A stretch of 7,657 nt of DNA, taken from positions 1-7,657 of the forward strand of contig CALKAJ010000092.1 of NCBI GenBank assembly GCA_937983305.1, in the 5' to 3' direction. Origin of the DNA: an uncultured Ignavibacteriota bacterium (GTDB lineage: Bacteria; Bacteroidota; Ignavibacteria; Tepidaquicellales; Tepidaquicellaceae). A program made the translations under genes and the position numbers. Shown in pieces: positions 1-6,429 of this stretch. Within the stretch, counting starts at the first letter, position 1; every line of letters begins with the position of its first letter. The notes beneath the pieces were generated by a model. The model was not told where the DNA came from, made no database searches, and saw only the letters and a list, made by a program, of their open reading frames with translations.

Positions 1-1
1 G

Positions 2-724
2 GCTTTGAACAAAGGTGAAGGTGGACTTATAATGAGTCTCCGGTACTACCAAAGCACTGAGTTCTATGATGCTCTTGGAAATAAGCTTGGAGCTACGAAT
101 GACGGTAAGTTTTCTAAATATGAGCTTGGAGGTTTTTACGGTTTTGGACTTGGTAAGCGTTGGGGATTATTTGCGGGATTCTCAATAGCGGCATTAAGAT
201 ATGAAGATAAATATTTAGATAATAAAAGTGCCGGTTTCACAAATCCAACAGTCGGAATTATTTATCAGTTTACGGATTTCCCGGCTCCGATATTTGGGCT
301 TGCGTTTAGTATAAACTTACCTTTGAATTTTCCAAAAAAGGAAGCTCCTGAGCTTGGTGCTAAATTTTTTGAATTCGAATTAAATCCTGCTTTAGGAGGA
401 GGATTTAAAATTGGGAAAAATCCTGGATTTTGGAGTATAGGGGTTGCAGGTAAATACCGCTCCAACGAATATGACGAGTTTCAATATAGAGCCTATAGTA
501 ATAACGGATTCGATATTGTTAGAGAAAAACTTCAATTATTTGTTGGATTAGAATTTGCAAAATCTACTAACAGACCTTTCCGTTCTTTTAAGCTCGGAGG
601 TACATTGTTATATAAAGTCAGTAAAAGTGTTGGAATCGGTGGATTTTACGAAAACTTAATTGAAGGACAAGATATTGGAACCGGTCCTTCAGCCGGTTTA
701 ACCTTGTGGTATAACTATAAATAA
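2..724 (+). CDS. Outer-membrane beta-barrel protein, XagA-like (5' partial)
   Basis: The reading frame is open from the first bases to a TAA stop. The first codons in frame read Ala, then a TTG at 5-7 (residues LNKGEGG...), so the window most likely cuts the gene just after a signal peptide and the TTG is probably not the true start. About 240 residues are visible. They alternate aromatic/hydrophobic and polar residues with many Gly-rich turns (GGFYGFGLGKRWGLFAGFSI, GGFKIGKNPGFWSIGVAGKY) and end on a strand (LTLWYNYK), the usual look of an outer-membrane barrel. The opening pattern, KGEGG followed by strands, FYDALGNK and KYELGGFYGFGL, resembles XagA-like and 'phenol meta-pathway' type barrels as I remember them. 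That family assignment is from memory and tentative, and no substrate can be read. The gene converges on pyrE with 12 bases between stop codons. Confidence 0.75.
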   Translation, partial: ALNKGEGGLIMSLRYYQSTEFYDALGNKLGATNDGKFSKYELGGFYGFGLGKRWGLFAGFSIAALRYEDKYLDNKSAGFTNPTVGIIYQFTDFPAPIFGLAFSINLPLNFPKKEAPELGAKFFEFELNPALGGGFKIGKNPGFWSIGVAGKYRSNEYDEFQYRAYSNNGFDIVREKLQLFVGLEFAKSTNRPFRSFKLGGTLLYKVSKSVGIGGFYENLIEGQDIGTGPSAGLTLWYNYK

Positions 725-736
725 TATTTTAGACTT

Positions 737-1321
737 TTAACTTTTTTCATTTAATTTGCGACTTCCTGGTTTTGTTATCGGAATTTTTGCCAGCCAGTCC
801 GGAACATCATTCTCAGCGTATTTTATAACTTCAATACGCGCAAGAGAGAATTGTTCTACAGAAAAATTTACTTTACCGTTACTTCTATCAATGATAAATC
901 CAACTCCAACAGGTTGAGCTTTAAATTCTCTGATTAAATCTATCACTTCAAATACACTTCCTCCTGTTGTTACAACATCTTCACATACTAAAATTCTTTC
1001 ATCCTTTTTAATTTCAAAACCTCTGCGTAAAACCATTTTACCGTTTTCTCTCTCAGCAAATATTGTCCTCACATTTAAAATTCTGCCAACTTCGGTTCCG
1101 AAAACAATGCCGCCAACTGCAGGTGATATAACTGCATCTATTTTATGATTGGAAAAATGATTTGCTATTTGGCTTGAAAAAGCTGTGTTATATTCCGGAT
1201 ATTGTAATACTCTTGCACATTGAAAATAATGTGGGCTATGATATCCTGAAGTAAGAACAAAATGACCTTCCATCATAGCGCCGGATTTTTTGAAAATTTC
1301 AAATATTTCTTCCTGATTCAT
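737..1321 (-). CDS. pyrE: Orotate phosphoribosyltransferase
   Basis: This cytosolic enzyme transfers the phosphoribosyl group of PRPP to orotate, giving OMP in de novo UMP synthesis. The 194-residue protein is full length for the short PyrE class. The PRPP-binding loop of type I phosphoribosyltransferases is at residues 110-122 (ILVCEDVVTTGGS), with the paired acidic residues E114 and D115. The N-terminal EGHFVLTSGYHSPHYFQCAR (19-38) and ISPAVGGIVFG (65-75) are the usual orotate and ribose-phosphate contact regions. The C-terminal IPITKPGSR is also typical of this PyrE subtype. The ATG start shares bases with the murI stop (ATGA, 1318-1321 on the minus strand), so translation is probably coupled to murI and no separate promoter is expected. 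A GGAAG in the murI tail lies about 16 bases upstream, too far for a normal Shine-Dalgarno. Confidence 0.96.
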   Translation of the reverse strand: MNQEEIFEIFKKSGAMMEGHFVLTSGYHSPHYFQCARVLQYPEYNTAFSSQIANHFSNHKIDAVISPAVGGIVFGTEVGRILNVRTIFAERENGKMVLRRGFEIKKDERILVCEDVVTTGGSVFEVIDLIREFKAQPVGVGFIIDRSNGKVNFSVEQFSLARIEVIKYAENDVPDWLAKIPITKPGSRKLNEKS

Positions 1322-2139
1322 AGTTTAACTTTTTTAACTTCCTTTAATTTTTTTCCGAGAAATCTTTCGCTTATTATCTTAAAGTTATTAGGAAAATCGG
1401 TAACAAAAAATTTATGGTCTCCTTTTTTCTTTCCTGTGTTTAGTAAGTCTGACTTCTCCAGAATTCTCTTCACCTCTTTTGCTGTTTCTTCTCCGGAATC
1501 TATAAGTTTAATGTTTTTACCCATCACCTTACTGATTGTATTTTTTAAGATTGGGTAATGTGTGCAGCCTAAAATCAGAGTATCTATTCCAATCTCTTTC
1601 AATCCGCTAAGGTATTCTTTTGCTGTTAGTTCTGCAATTTTATTATCGGTCCAACCGTCTTCCGCAAGTTGAACAAATAAACTGCAAGGTTGGGAATATA
1701 CTTCAATCTCTTTATTTACTTTTTTAATCTCATTCCTGTAAGCCTTGCTCCTAATTGTTCCTAAAGTTCCAATTACGCCAATTTTTCGATTTTTCGTATA
1801 TTCAGCAGATGACTTTGCTCCCGGAATTATTACACCTATAACCGGTAACTTGGTTATTTTTTGCAAAAAAGGTACTGCAACCGAAGAAGCTGTATTACAC
1901 GCAACCACTATCATTTTTACTTTTTTCGCCAGTAAAAATTTAAGGTTTTCGATTGAATATAAAATAACTGTTTCTTTAGATTTTGTTCCATAGGGCAATC
2001 TCGCGGTATCGCCAAGATAAATAACATTTTCATTTGGAAGAATATTAAATAAAGATTTTGCAACAGTTAAGCCTCCTATTCCGGAATCAAATATTCCTAT
2101 AGGTCTTCTCTTTAAAAATTTTTGTGATTTGTTCATCAT
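1318..2139 (-). CDS. murI: Glutamate racemase
   Basis: MurI interconverts L- and D-glutamate in the cytosol and supplies D-Glu for the peptidoglycan stem peptide. The 273-residue protein has the full family signature. The N-terminal IGIFDSGIGGLTV contains D18 and S19, followed by YLGDTARLPYG (41-51). The two catalytic cysteines are both present: C81 in VVACNTASS and C192 in LILGCTHYP, the latter followed by H194. The start is ambiguous between two adjacent ATG codons (2139 and 2136); the family gives no reason to prefer one, and neither has a clear Shine-Dalgarno. The C-terminal tail is very lysine-rich (GKKLKEVKKVKL), slightly longer than I would expect but not disruptive. It is the first gene of a murI-pyrE unit and is transcribed divergently from the ABC ATPase gene across 84 bases. 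Confidence 0.97.
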   Translation of the reverse strand: MMNKSQKFLKRRPIGIFDSGIGGLTVAKSLFNILPNENVIYLGDTARLPYGTKSKETVILYSIENLKFLLAKKVKMIVVACNTASSVAVPFLQKITKLPVIGVIIPGAKSSAEYTKNRKIGVIGTLGTIRSKAYRNEIKKVNKEIEVYSQPCSLFVQLAEDGWTDNKIAELTAKEYLSGLKEIGIDTLILGCTHYPILKNTISKVMGKNIKLIDSGEETAKEVKRILEKSDLLNTGKKKGDHKFFVTDFPNNFKIISERFLGKKLKEVKKVKL

Positions 2140-2223
2140 AAGTTAAAATACTGAAAAACTAATTTTTATTAAATGTACTTTGCAATTTATTTTAATAATA
2201 AGATAAATTAAATTAAACAGATT
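2140..2223. promoter_or_regulatory. Divergent intergenic region, probable promoters for murI and the ABC ATPase gene
   Basis: This 84-base, extremely AT-rich gap lies between two genes read in opposite directions and so should hold both promoters. On the plus strand ACTTTGCA (2177-2184) is identical to the -33 region seen upstream of secD. A weak -7 candidate, TAAATTAA at 2204-2211, follows at 21 bases, which would leave a very short leader before the ATG at 2224. On the minus strand TAGTTTTT (complement of 2154-2161) is one base off TAnnTTTG, with ATTG about 21 bases further upstream. Both assignments are weak pattern matches; the presence of promoters follows mainly from gene orientation. 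Confidence 0.45.
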
Positions 2224-2967
2224 ATGATAGAATTAATTAATGTAAAAAAGAAGTTTGGTGAAAAAGAAGTGCTTCGAGGAGTTAATTTGAAAATCCTCAA
2301 AGGTGAAACACTTGTTATAATAGGTCCAAGCGGATGCGGTAAATCAGTAATGCTGAAACATATTGTAGGTCTGATGAACCCTGATGAGGGTGAAATTTTA
2401 ATCGAGGGTAATAATATTGTTAAAATGAGAGAATCAGAAGTGTATAAAATAAGAAAAAAATTTGGTTTTCAGTTTCAGGGATCGGCATTATTTGATTCAA
2501 TGACTGTAGAAGAAAATGTAGGACTCGGCCTTGTTGAAAATACCAATAAAACTAAATTCGAAATAAAAGAAATTGTTGAAGAAAAGCTGGATATTGTAGG
2601 TCTTCCGGGTATCGGAAAACTAATGCCTGCGGATTTATCAGGCGGTATGAAAAAAAGAGTGGCTTTAGCCCGCTCTTTAGCTATTAATCCGGAATATATA
2701 CTCTATGATGAGCCAACAACCGGGTTGGACCCTATAATGAGTGATGCAATTGACGACCTGATTAAAGAATTAACAAACAGGTTAAAAGTAACATCCATTG
2801 TAGTAACTCATGATATTTTCAGTGTTTATGATATTGCGGATCAGGTTGCGATGATGCACGAAGGAAAAGTATATTTTAAGGGAACTCCTAAAGAACTTGT
2901 CGAATCTAATGATGAAATAATCCGCCTGTTTTTACACCGAACTAATAAAAATATTGATTTAGCATAG
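2224..2967 (+). CDS. mlaF: ABC transporter ATP-binding protein, MlaF type (MCE/phospholipid transport)
   Basis: This cytosolic nucleotide-binding subunit would drive a membrane permease. All ABC motifs are intact in 247 residues: Walker A GPSGCGKS (34-41), Q-loop Q85 in GFQFQGSALFDSMTV, signature LSGGMKKRVALAR (138-150), Walker B YILYDEP (158-164) with E163, D-loop TGLDP, and H-loop H196. The FQFQGSALFDS stretch and the M after LSGG (LSGGMKKR in place of LSGGQ) are characteristic of the MlaF/Ttg2A branch, which works with an MlaE permease and an MCE-domain protein in phospholipid or hydrophobic-compound transport across the envelope. Neither partner is here: upstream is divergent murI, downstream is secD after a 136-base gap. 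The direction of transport cannot be read. The symbol reflects family membership, not proven orthology to E. coli mlaF. No Shine-Dalgarno is evident before the ATG. Confidence 0.88.
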   Translation: MIELINVKKKFGEKEVLRGVNLKILKGETLVIIGPSGCGKSVMLKHIVGLMNPDEGEILIEGNNIVKMRESEVYKIRKKFGFQFQGSALFDSMTVEENVGLGLVENTNKTKFEIKEIVEEKLDIVGLPGIGKLMPADLSGGMKKRVALARSLAINPEYILYDEPTTGLDPIMSDAIDDLIKELTNRLKVTSIVVTHDIFSVYDIADQVAMMHEGKVYFKGTPKELVESNDEIIRLFLHRTNKNIDLA

Positions 2968-2995
2968 CAGAAATATTTTTATTACAGAGAAAAAA

Positions 2996-3010
2996 TTATA
3001 CAGTTATACA
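2996..3010. repeat. Tandem 7-base direct repeat TTATACA upstream of secD
   Basis: Two copies of TTATACA (2996-3002 and 3004-3010) are separated by one G. The second copy overlaps the first two bases of the adjacent palindrome. In AT-rich DNA this can arise by chance, but its position directly upstream of the promoter makes it worth recording. The function is unknown. Confidence 0.4.
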
Positions 3011-3025
3011 ATGTAAATTACATTG
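3009..3025. promoter_or_regulatory. Perfect 17-base palindrome, candidate operator of the secD promoter
   Basis: CAATGTAA - A - TTACATTG is a perfect inverted repeat with 8-base arms around one central base, in the mlaF-secD gap. It stops directly before the ACTTTGCA -33 region, and its last three bases form the TTG of a sigma70-like TTGACT (3023-3028). A one-base centre cannot make a stable RNA loop and no T-run follows at once, so a dimeric DNA-binding protein site is more likely than a terminator. I do not recognise the motif as a specific regulator's box. Confidence 0.5.
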
Positions 3026-3027
3026 AC

Positions 3028-3059
3028 TTTGCACTTTTATAAACATATTTTTAAGTTTG
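3028..3059 (+). promoter_or_regulatory. Promoter for the secD-secF-STAS-purA run (Bacteroidetes type)
   Basis: TTTG (3028-3031), a 20-base spacer and TAAGTTTG (3052-3059) match the TTTG / TAnnTTTG consensus described for the primary sigma factor of Bacteroidetes. Transcription would start around 3066, giving a leader of about 40 bases before the secD start. A sigma70-style reading also exists on the same DNA (TTGACT at 3023-3028, 17 bases, TATTTT at 3046-3051). The position fits a promoter for the downstream gene run. Confidence 0.55.
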
Positions 3060-3091
3060 TATTTTTTTAACATTTTGAATAAATTTATACC

Positions 3092-3095
3092 GGAG
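3092..3095 (+). promoter_or_regulatory. Ribosome binding site GGAG that sets the secD TTG start
   Basis: GGAG lies 8 bases before the TTG at 3104. It is the only clear Shine-Dalgarno-like site before a gene start in the window. An in-frame TAA at 3080-3082 limits the choice, and the next in-frame ATG (residue 30) would remove the first membrane segment, so the TTG is favoured. Confidence 0.6.
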
Positions 3096-3103
3096 TCACA
3101 AAT

Positions 3104-5116
3104 TTGAAGAAAAATCTTAGCAGAATTATTCTGACGTTAGTTTTTATCGCTCTTGCAGGCTATTTTCTATATCCTACAGTGAGTGATTATATGATTGGTA
3201 GAGATTTAAAAAATCTTACCGGAAATGATAGCCTTGAGTATATCACGAATAATGCCGAAAAAATTAGAAATTCCATCGACAAAAGGATTAAACTCGGATT
3301 AGATCTTAAAGGTGGTATGTATGTAGTAATGGATGTTGATGTGGTCAAATTATTGGAAGACCTCGCTAATCCGAGAACTAAAAATGATGAAGTTTTATTG
3401 AAAACTTTAGCTGAGCTGTATGAACTATCACAAAACTCTGATGAGTCAGTTTTACAGTTATTTATTGCCAAATTAAAGGCTCAGGGTAAAACATTATTAA
3501 ATTATTATGGTGACTCAAGACAAGATGAAGCAACTGTAGAAAAGGATTTACAGGATAAAATTGATAAAGCCATTGAGGGAGCTGTTAGAACTATTAGAAA
3601 CAGAATTGACCAGTACGGAGTTGCAGAACCGCAGATTCAGACAGTCGGCGGAAAACGAATAATCGTTGAGCTTCCCGGTGTAAGTAATACCGAAGAAGTT
3701 AGAAAGCTTCTCAAGCAGACTGCTATTTTACAGTTCCAGCTTCTTGCAGACCCTGAAATAGGAGGTAAAGTCTTAAAGGATATTAACAGGGTTTTGGCTG
3801 CAAAGCAGGGATATATTGATTCAACCGGCTTGCTCGATACTAATAAGAATAAAATTAATGAAATAAAGGACTCAACAAAAATCTCATCCTTAAAAACCGA
3901 AGATAAGAAATCTGCCGGAGATAAAGAAAAGACAAAGCAATCTCCCAAGAAAGATACAACCAAAGTTAAAAAGGATACTTCGAAATCTAAAGATACAAAT
4001 ATTCTAAAAGATTCTCTCTCGCCCGAGCAAGATACTTCTGCCGAGCAAAGCTATGAAGAATTTGTAAAAAAGAATCCATTTACAGCTTTGTTTGACCTTG
4101 GAGCTATTCAGCAGGCAGGTGAGCTGATTGCCACTCCAATAAATAAGGAAAAAATTGACCGACTTTTAAAAACTCCCGAAGTACTTGCTGTTATACCCGG
4201 CAATATTCAATTTGCCTGGTCTCAGGAGCAAAAAGCTCAGGAAGGTACTTATTTCGTTATGTATATCTTAAAGAAAGAAGCTGAGCTAACGGGAAAAGTT
4301 ATTGAAGATGCAAGAGCTGATATTGACCCTATTTCTAATCGTCCGAGAGTAACTATGGGTATGAATTCGGAAGGTGCAAACGAATGGTCACGTATTACAG
4401 GAGCAAATATAAATAAAAGATGCGCGATTGTATTAGACGGAGTTGTATATTCTGCACCTGTTATTAACGGAAAAATAACAGGCGGAAATTCTGAAATAAC
4501 AGGTATGCCCAATATTCAGGAAGCAAAACTAATGGAAATTGTTTTGAGAGCAGGCTCTTTACCGGCACCATTAAAAGTGATTGAAGAAAGATCAATAGGA
4601 CCATCCCTTGGTGAAGATTCAATCAAAGCTGGTATTACGTCTTCCATTGCGGCACTTATTCTCGTCGCTTTATTTATGATTATTTATTACAGACTTGGAG
4701 GTTCTGTATCAGTTTTCGCACTTGTAATCAATGTTTTCTTTGTATTTGGAATTATGGCTTCTTTCAAGGCAACACTGACAGTTCCCGGTATAGCAGGTCT
4801 TATTCTTTCTATTGGTATGGCTGTTGATACTAACGTACTTATTTATGAAAGAATTCGTGAGGAATTAGTTTCAGGAAAACCGATGAAAACAGCTCTTGAT
4901 ATTGGTTACAAAAAGGCTTTTTCTGCAATTATTGACTCACACCTTACAAGTGTCATAACAGGTATTATTTTATACCAGTTTGGCTCAGGTCCTATTCAAG
5001 GTTTTGCATTAACATTGCTTTTTGGTATAGTTTCAAACTTATTTACCGCTATTGTTGTAACTCACTTCCTTTTTGATATAATGCTTGAAAAAGGTACGAA
5101 ACTAAACTTTGGTTAA
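3104..5116 (+). CDS. secD: Protein translocase subunit SecD
   Basis: SecD is an inner-membrane accessory subunit of SecYEG. With SecF it uses the proton gradient to pull preproteins out on the periplasmic side. The 670-residue protein has a first membrane segment at about 8-24, the GLDLKGGMYVVMDVD motif (65-79), and the periplasmic P1 region with TIRNRIDQYGVAEPQIQTVG (163-182). The C-terminal half has the conserved RPRVTMGMNSEGANEWSRIT stretch and ERSIGPSLGEDSI (495-507), then five membrane segments from about 509 to 662. GMAVDTNVLIYERIREE carries D575, the conserved membrane Asp linked to proton movement. Residues about 242-316 form a Lys/Asp/Ser/Thr-rich insertion, which explains the extra length over the roughly 615 residues of E. 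coli SecD. The start is TTG, supported by a GGAG site and by the position of the first membrane segment. secF follows after 37 bases. Confidence 0.97.
   Translation: MKKNLSRIILTLVFIALAGYFLYPTVSDYMIGRDLKNLTGNDSLEYITNNAEKIRNSIDKRIKLGLDLKGGMYVVMDVDVVKLLEDLANPRTKNDEVLLKTLAELYELSQNSDESVLQLFIAKLKAQGKTLLNYYGDSRQDEATVEKDLQDKIDKAIEGAVRTIRNRIDQYGVAEPQIQTVGGKRIIVELPGVSNTEEVRKLLKQTAILQFQLLADPEIGGKVLKDINRVLAAKQGYIDSTGLLDTNKNKINEIKDSTKISSLKTEDKKSAGDKEKTKQSPKKDTTKVKKDTSKSKDTNILKDSLSPEQDTSAEQSYEEFVKKNPFTALFDLGAIQQAGELIATPINKEKIDRLLKTPEVLAVIPGNIQFAWSQEQKAQEGTYFVMYILKKEAELTGKVIEDARADIDPISNRPRVTMGMNSEGANEWSRITGANINKRCAIVLDGVVYSAPVINGKITGGNSEITGMPNIQEAKLMEIVLRAGSLPAPLKVIEERSIGPSLGEDSIKAGITSSIAALILVALFMIIYYRLGGSVSVFALVINVFFVFGIMASFKATLTVPGIAGLILSIGMAVDTNVLIYERIREELVSGKPMKTALDIGYKKAFSAIIDSHLTSVITGIILYQFGSGPIQGFALTLLFGIVSNLFTAIVVTHFLFDIMLEKGTKLNFG
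3827..4051 (+). other. Region encoding a low-complexity Lys/Asp/Ser/Thr-rich linker within SecD
   Basis: Residues 242-316 of SecD contain 18 Lys, 9 Asp and 20 Ser or Thr in 75 positions, with no aromatic residue and no Cys. Short KDT/KDS units recur (KKDTT, KKDTS, SKDT, LKDS). By composition this is a disordered linker. It interrupts the P1 periplasmic domain between a helix (VLKDINRVLAAKQGY) and the segment beginning YEEFVKKNPFTALFDLG. Extra charged insertions at about this place occur in SecD of the FCB group as far as I recall; the function is unknown. Confidence 0.75.
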
Positions 5117-5153
5117 TTTTAATAAATAAAGAATAAAAATATAATATATAAAA

Positions 5154-6095
5154 ATGAGACTATTTACAAACACAAATATAAATTTTTTAGGACAAAGAAA
5201 AAAGTTATACATTATCTCTTTGGCTGTTATTGTAATTGGTATGACAACGTTGTTCTTCAGAGGAATTCCTTTAGGAATTGATTTTCTCGGAGGAACGGAA
5301 CTTCAGATAAAATTTGATGCAGATATTGATATTGGAGGTATGAGAAATATAATGGATAATAATGGTTTTACCGGTATGGAAATTAAAACACTCGGTTCCC
5401 TGAAAGAAGTACTGCTCAGAACTCCATTACAAGGCGAAGGAACGACTGTAGCCGATAAAATAACAGAAGCAATTAAAAAAGATATAAGTAACAATAAATT
5501 TGAAGTACTTCGTATTGATAAGGTAGGTCCAAAAATAGGTGCAGAACTTCGAAGAAATGCCATATTTGCAGTTATTTTTTCTTTATTGGGAATTCTGATT
5601 TATTTATCATTCCGTTTTCAATTTGTATATGCATTGGGAGCTGTTATCGCATTGTTGCATGATGTTTTAATCACAATAGCTGCCATTGCCTTGTTTAATA
5701 CTATTTTTCCAAATCTAAGGCTTGAATTTAATCAGACTATGCTTGCCGCATTTCTAACGTTGATTGGTTTTTCTGTGAATGATACAGTTATCATTTTTGA
5801 CCGTATTCGTGAAAATATAAAATTGTATAAAAACGAAAAAATTGAAGAAGTAATGAACAAATCTGTAAATGCCACATTAAGCAGAACGGTTATTACCAGC
5901 GGTACTGTGTTTCTTACTGTTTTAGTTCTTTTCCTGTTTGGAGGAGAAGTTTTAAGAGGATTTGCTTTTACTTTTGGTGTCGGTATAATTACAGGTACAT
6001 ATTCTTCAATTTTCGTTGCAAGTGCTGTTGTAGTTGACTGGAAAAATCATGTTATAAATAAATTGAGCGGTACTAAAGTTAAAGCCGTTCGTTAA
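5154..6095 (+). CDS. secF: Protein translocase subunit SecF
   Basis: SecF is the partner of SecD in the proton-driven SecDF complex of the inner membrane. The 313-residue protein is close to the usual SecF length. It has a first membrane segment at about 17-36 and the SecF-type GIPLGIDFLGGTELQIKF (37-54). A periplasmic domain follows, ending near RIDKVGPKIGAELRRNA (120-136), and then five membrane segments (about 136-155, 158-180, 195-216, 247-264, 269-293). GFSVNDTVIIFDRIREN (205-221) carries D210, which matches D575 of SecD in the pseudo-symmetric membrane core. The ATG lies in a run of A and T with no Shine-Dalgarno. The 37-base gap to secD contains no terminator, so the two genes are very probably co-transcribed. 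SecD and SecF are separate here, unlike the fused SecDF of most Bacteroidetes. Confidence 0.97.
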   Translation: MRLFTNTNINFLGQRKKLYIISLAVIVIGMTTLFFRGIPLGIDFLGGTELQIKFDADIDIGGMRNIMDNNGFTGMEIKTLGSLKEVLLRTPLQGEGTTVADKITEAIKKDISNNKFEVLRIDKVGPKIGAELRRNAIFAVIFSLLGILIYLSFRFQFVYALGAVIALLHDVLITIAAIALFNTIFPNLRLEFNQTMLAAFLTLIGFSVNDTVIIFDRIRENIKLYKNEKIEEVMNKSVNATLSRTVITSGTVFLTVLVLFLFGGEVLRGFAFTFGVGIITGTYSSIFVASAVVVDWKNHVINKLSGTKVKAVR

Positions 6096-6111
6096 AAAAA
6101 TATTATTTACT

Positions 6112-6429
6112 TTGAATATAACTTCTAAGAAAATATTGAAAGAGGATAAAGAGTTCATTATTATTCAGGCTGACAATGAACTCTTTAACCTTGAAAATCA
6201 AAGTGGATTGAAATCTTTTATAGAGGAACACCTGAATGAAGATTACTGTTTCTTTGAGATAAATATGCAGAATGTTACCGCTATTACAAGCTCCGGATTG
6301 GGAATTCTGATTAGCATATTAAATAAAATTAAAAAGAAAGACGGAGTTCTGAATCTGGTAAACCTTCCGGAAAAAATCCTTAAAATATTTCTTATTACAC
6401 GTTTGCAACTTGTTTTTAATATTAAATAG
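6112..6429 (+). CDS. Small STAS-domain protein (anti-sigma factor antagonist-like)
   Basis: A cytosolic, single-domain protein of 105 residues. The central NVTAITSSGLGILISILNKI (54-73) matches the STAS core seen in SpoIIAA/RsbV proteins, where FMDSSGLG holds the serine phosphorylated by the partner anti-sigma kinase. S60 here aligns with that serine (B. subtilis SpoIIAA S58), but the Asp before it is replaced by T59. A beta strand (EFIIIQAD), a helix (GLKSFIEEHL) and another strand (YCFFEINM) precede it as in the fold. The end (LQLVFNIK) is short and seems to lack the last helix of SpoIIAA. The TTG start follows the secF stop by 16 bases, with an in-frame stop just upstream and no Shine-Dalgarno. 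No kinase, phosphatase or sigma gene is nearby. A role in partner switching is inferred from the fold only; other STAS roles are possible. Confidence 0.82.
   Translation: MNITSKKILKEDKEFIIIQADNELFNLENQSGLKSFIEEHLNEDYCFFEINMQNVTAITSSGLGILISILNKIKKKDGVLNLVNLPEKILKIFLITRLQLVFNIK

Noticed and set aside
1745..1993. Plus-strand open frame of 82 codons inside murI
   Set aside because: It lies opposite conserved murI codons, including the catalytic-Cys region, and has no family signature of its own.
2996..3010. TTATACA pair as DnaA boxes or part of an origin
   Set aside because: Each copy matches only the first seven of the nine DnaA-box bases (TTATnCACA); the last two differ (GT and AT), there are no further boxes, and no dnaA or dnaN gene is nearby.
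3009..3025. Palindrome as a rho-independent terminator for the ABC ATPase gene
   Set aside because: The arms are AT-rich, a one-base loop is not possible without unpairing the stem, and no T-run directly follows; an operator fits better.
3637..3963. Minus-strand open frame of 108 codons inside secD
   Set aside because: It is antisense to a well conserved gene, has no recognisable domain and no start signal; it results from the low stop-codon density opposite secD.
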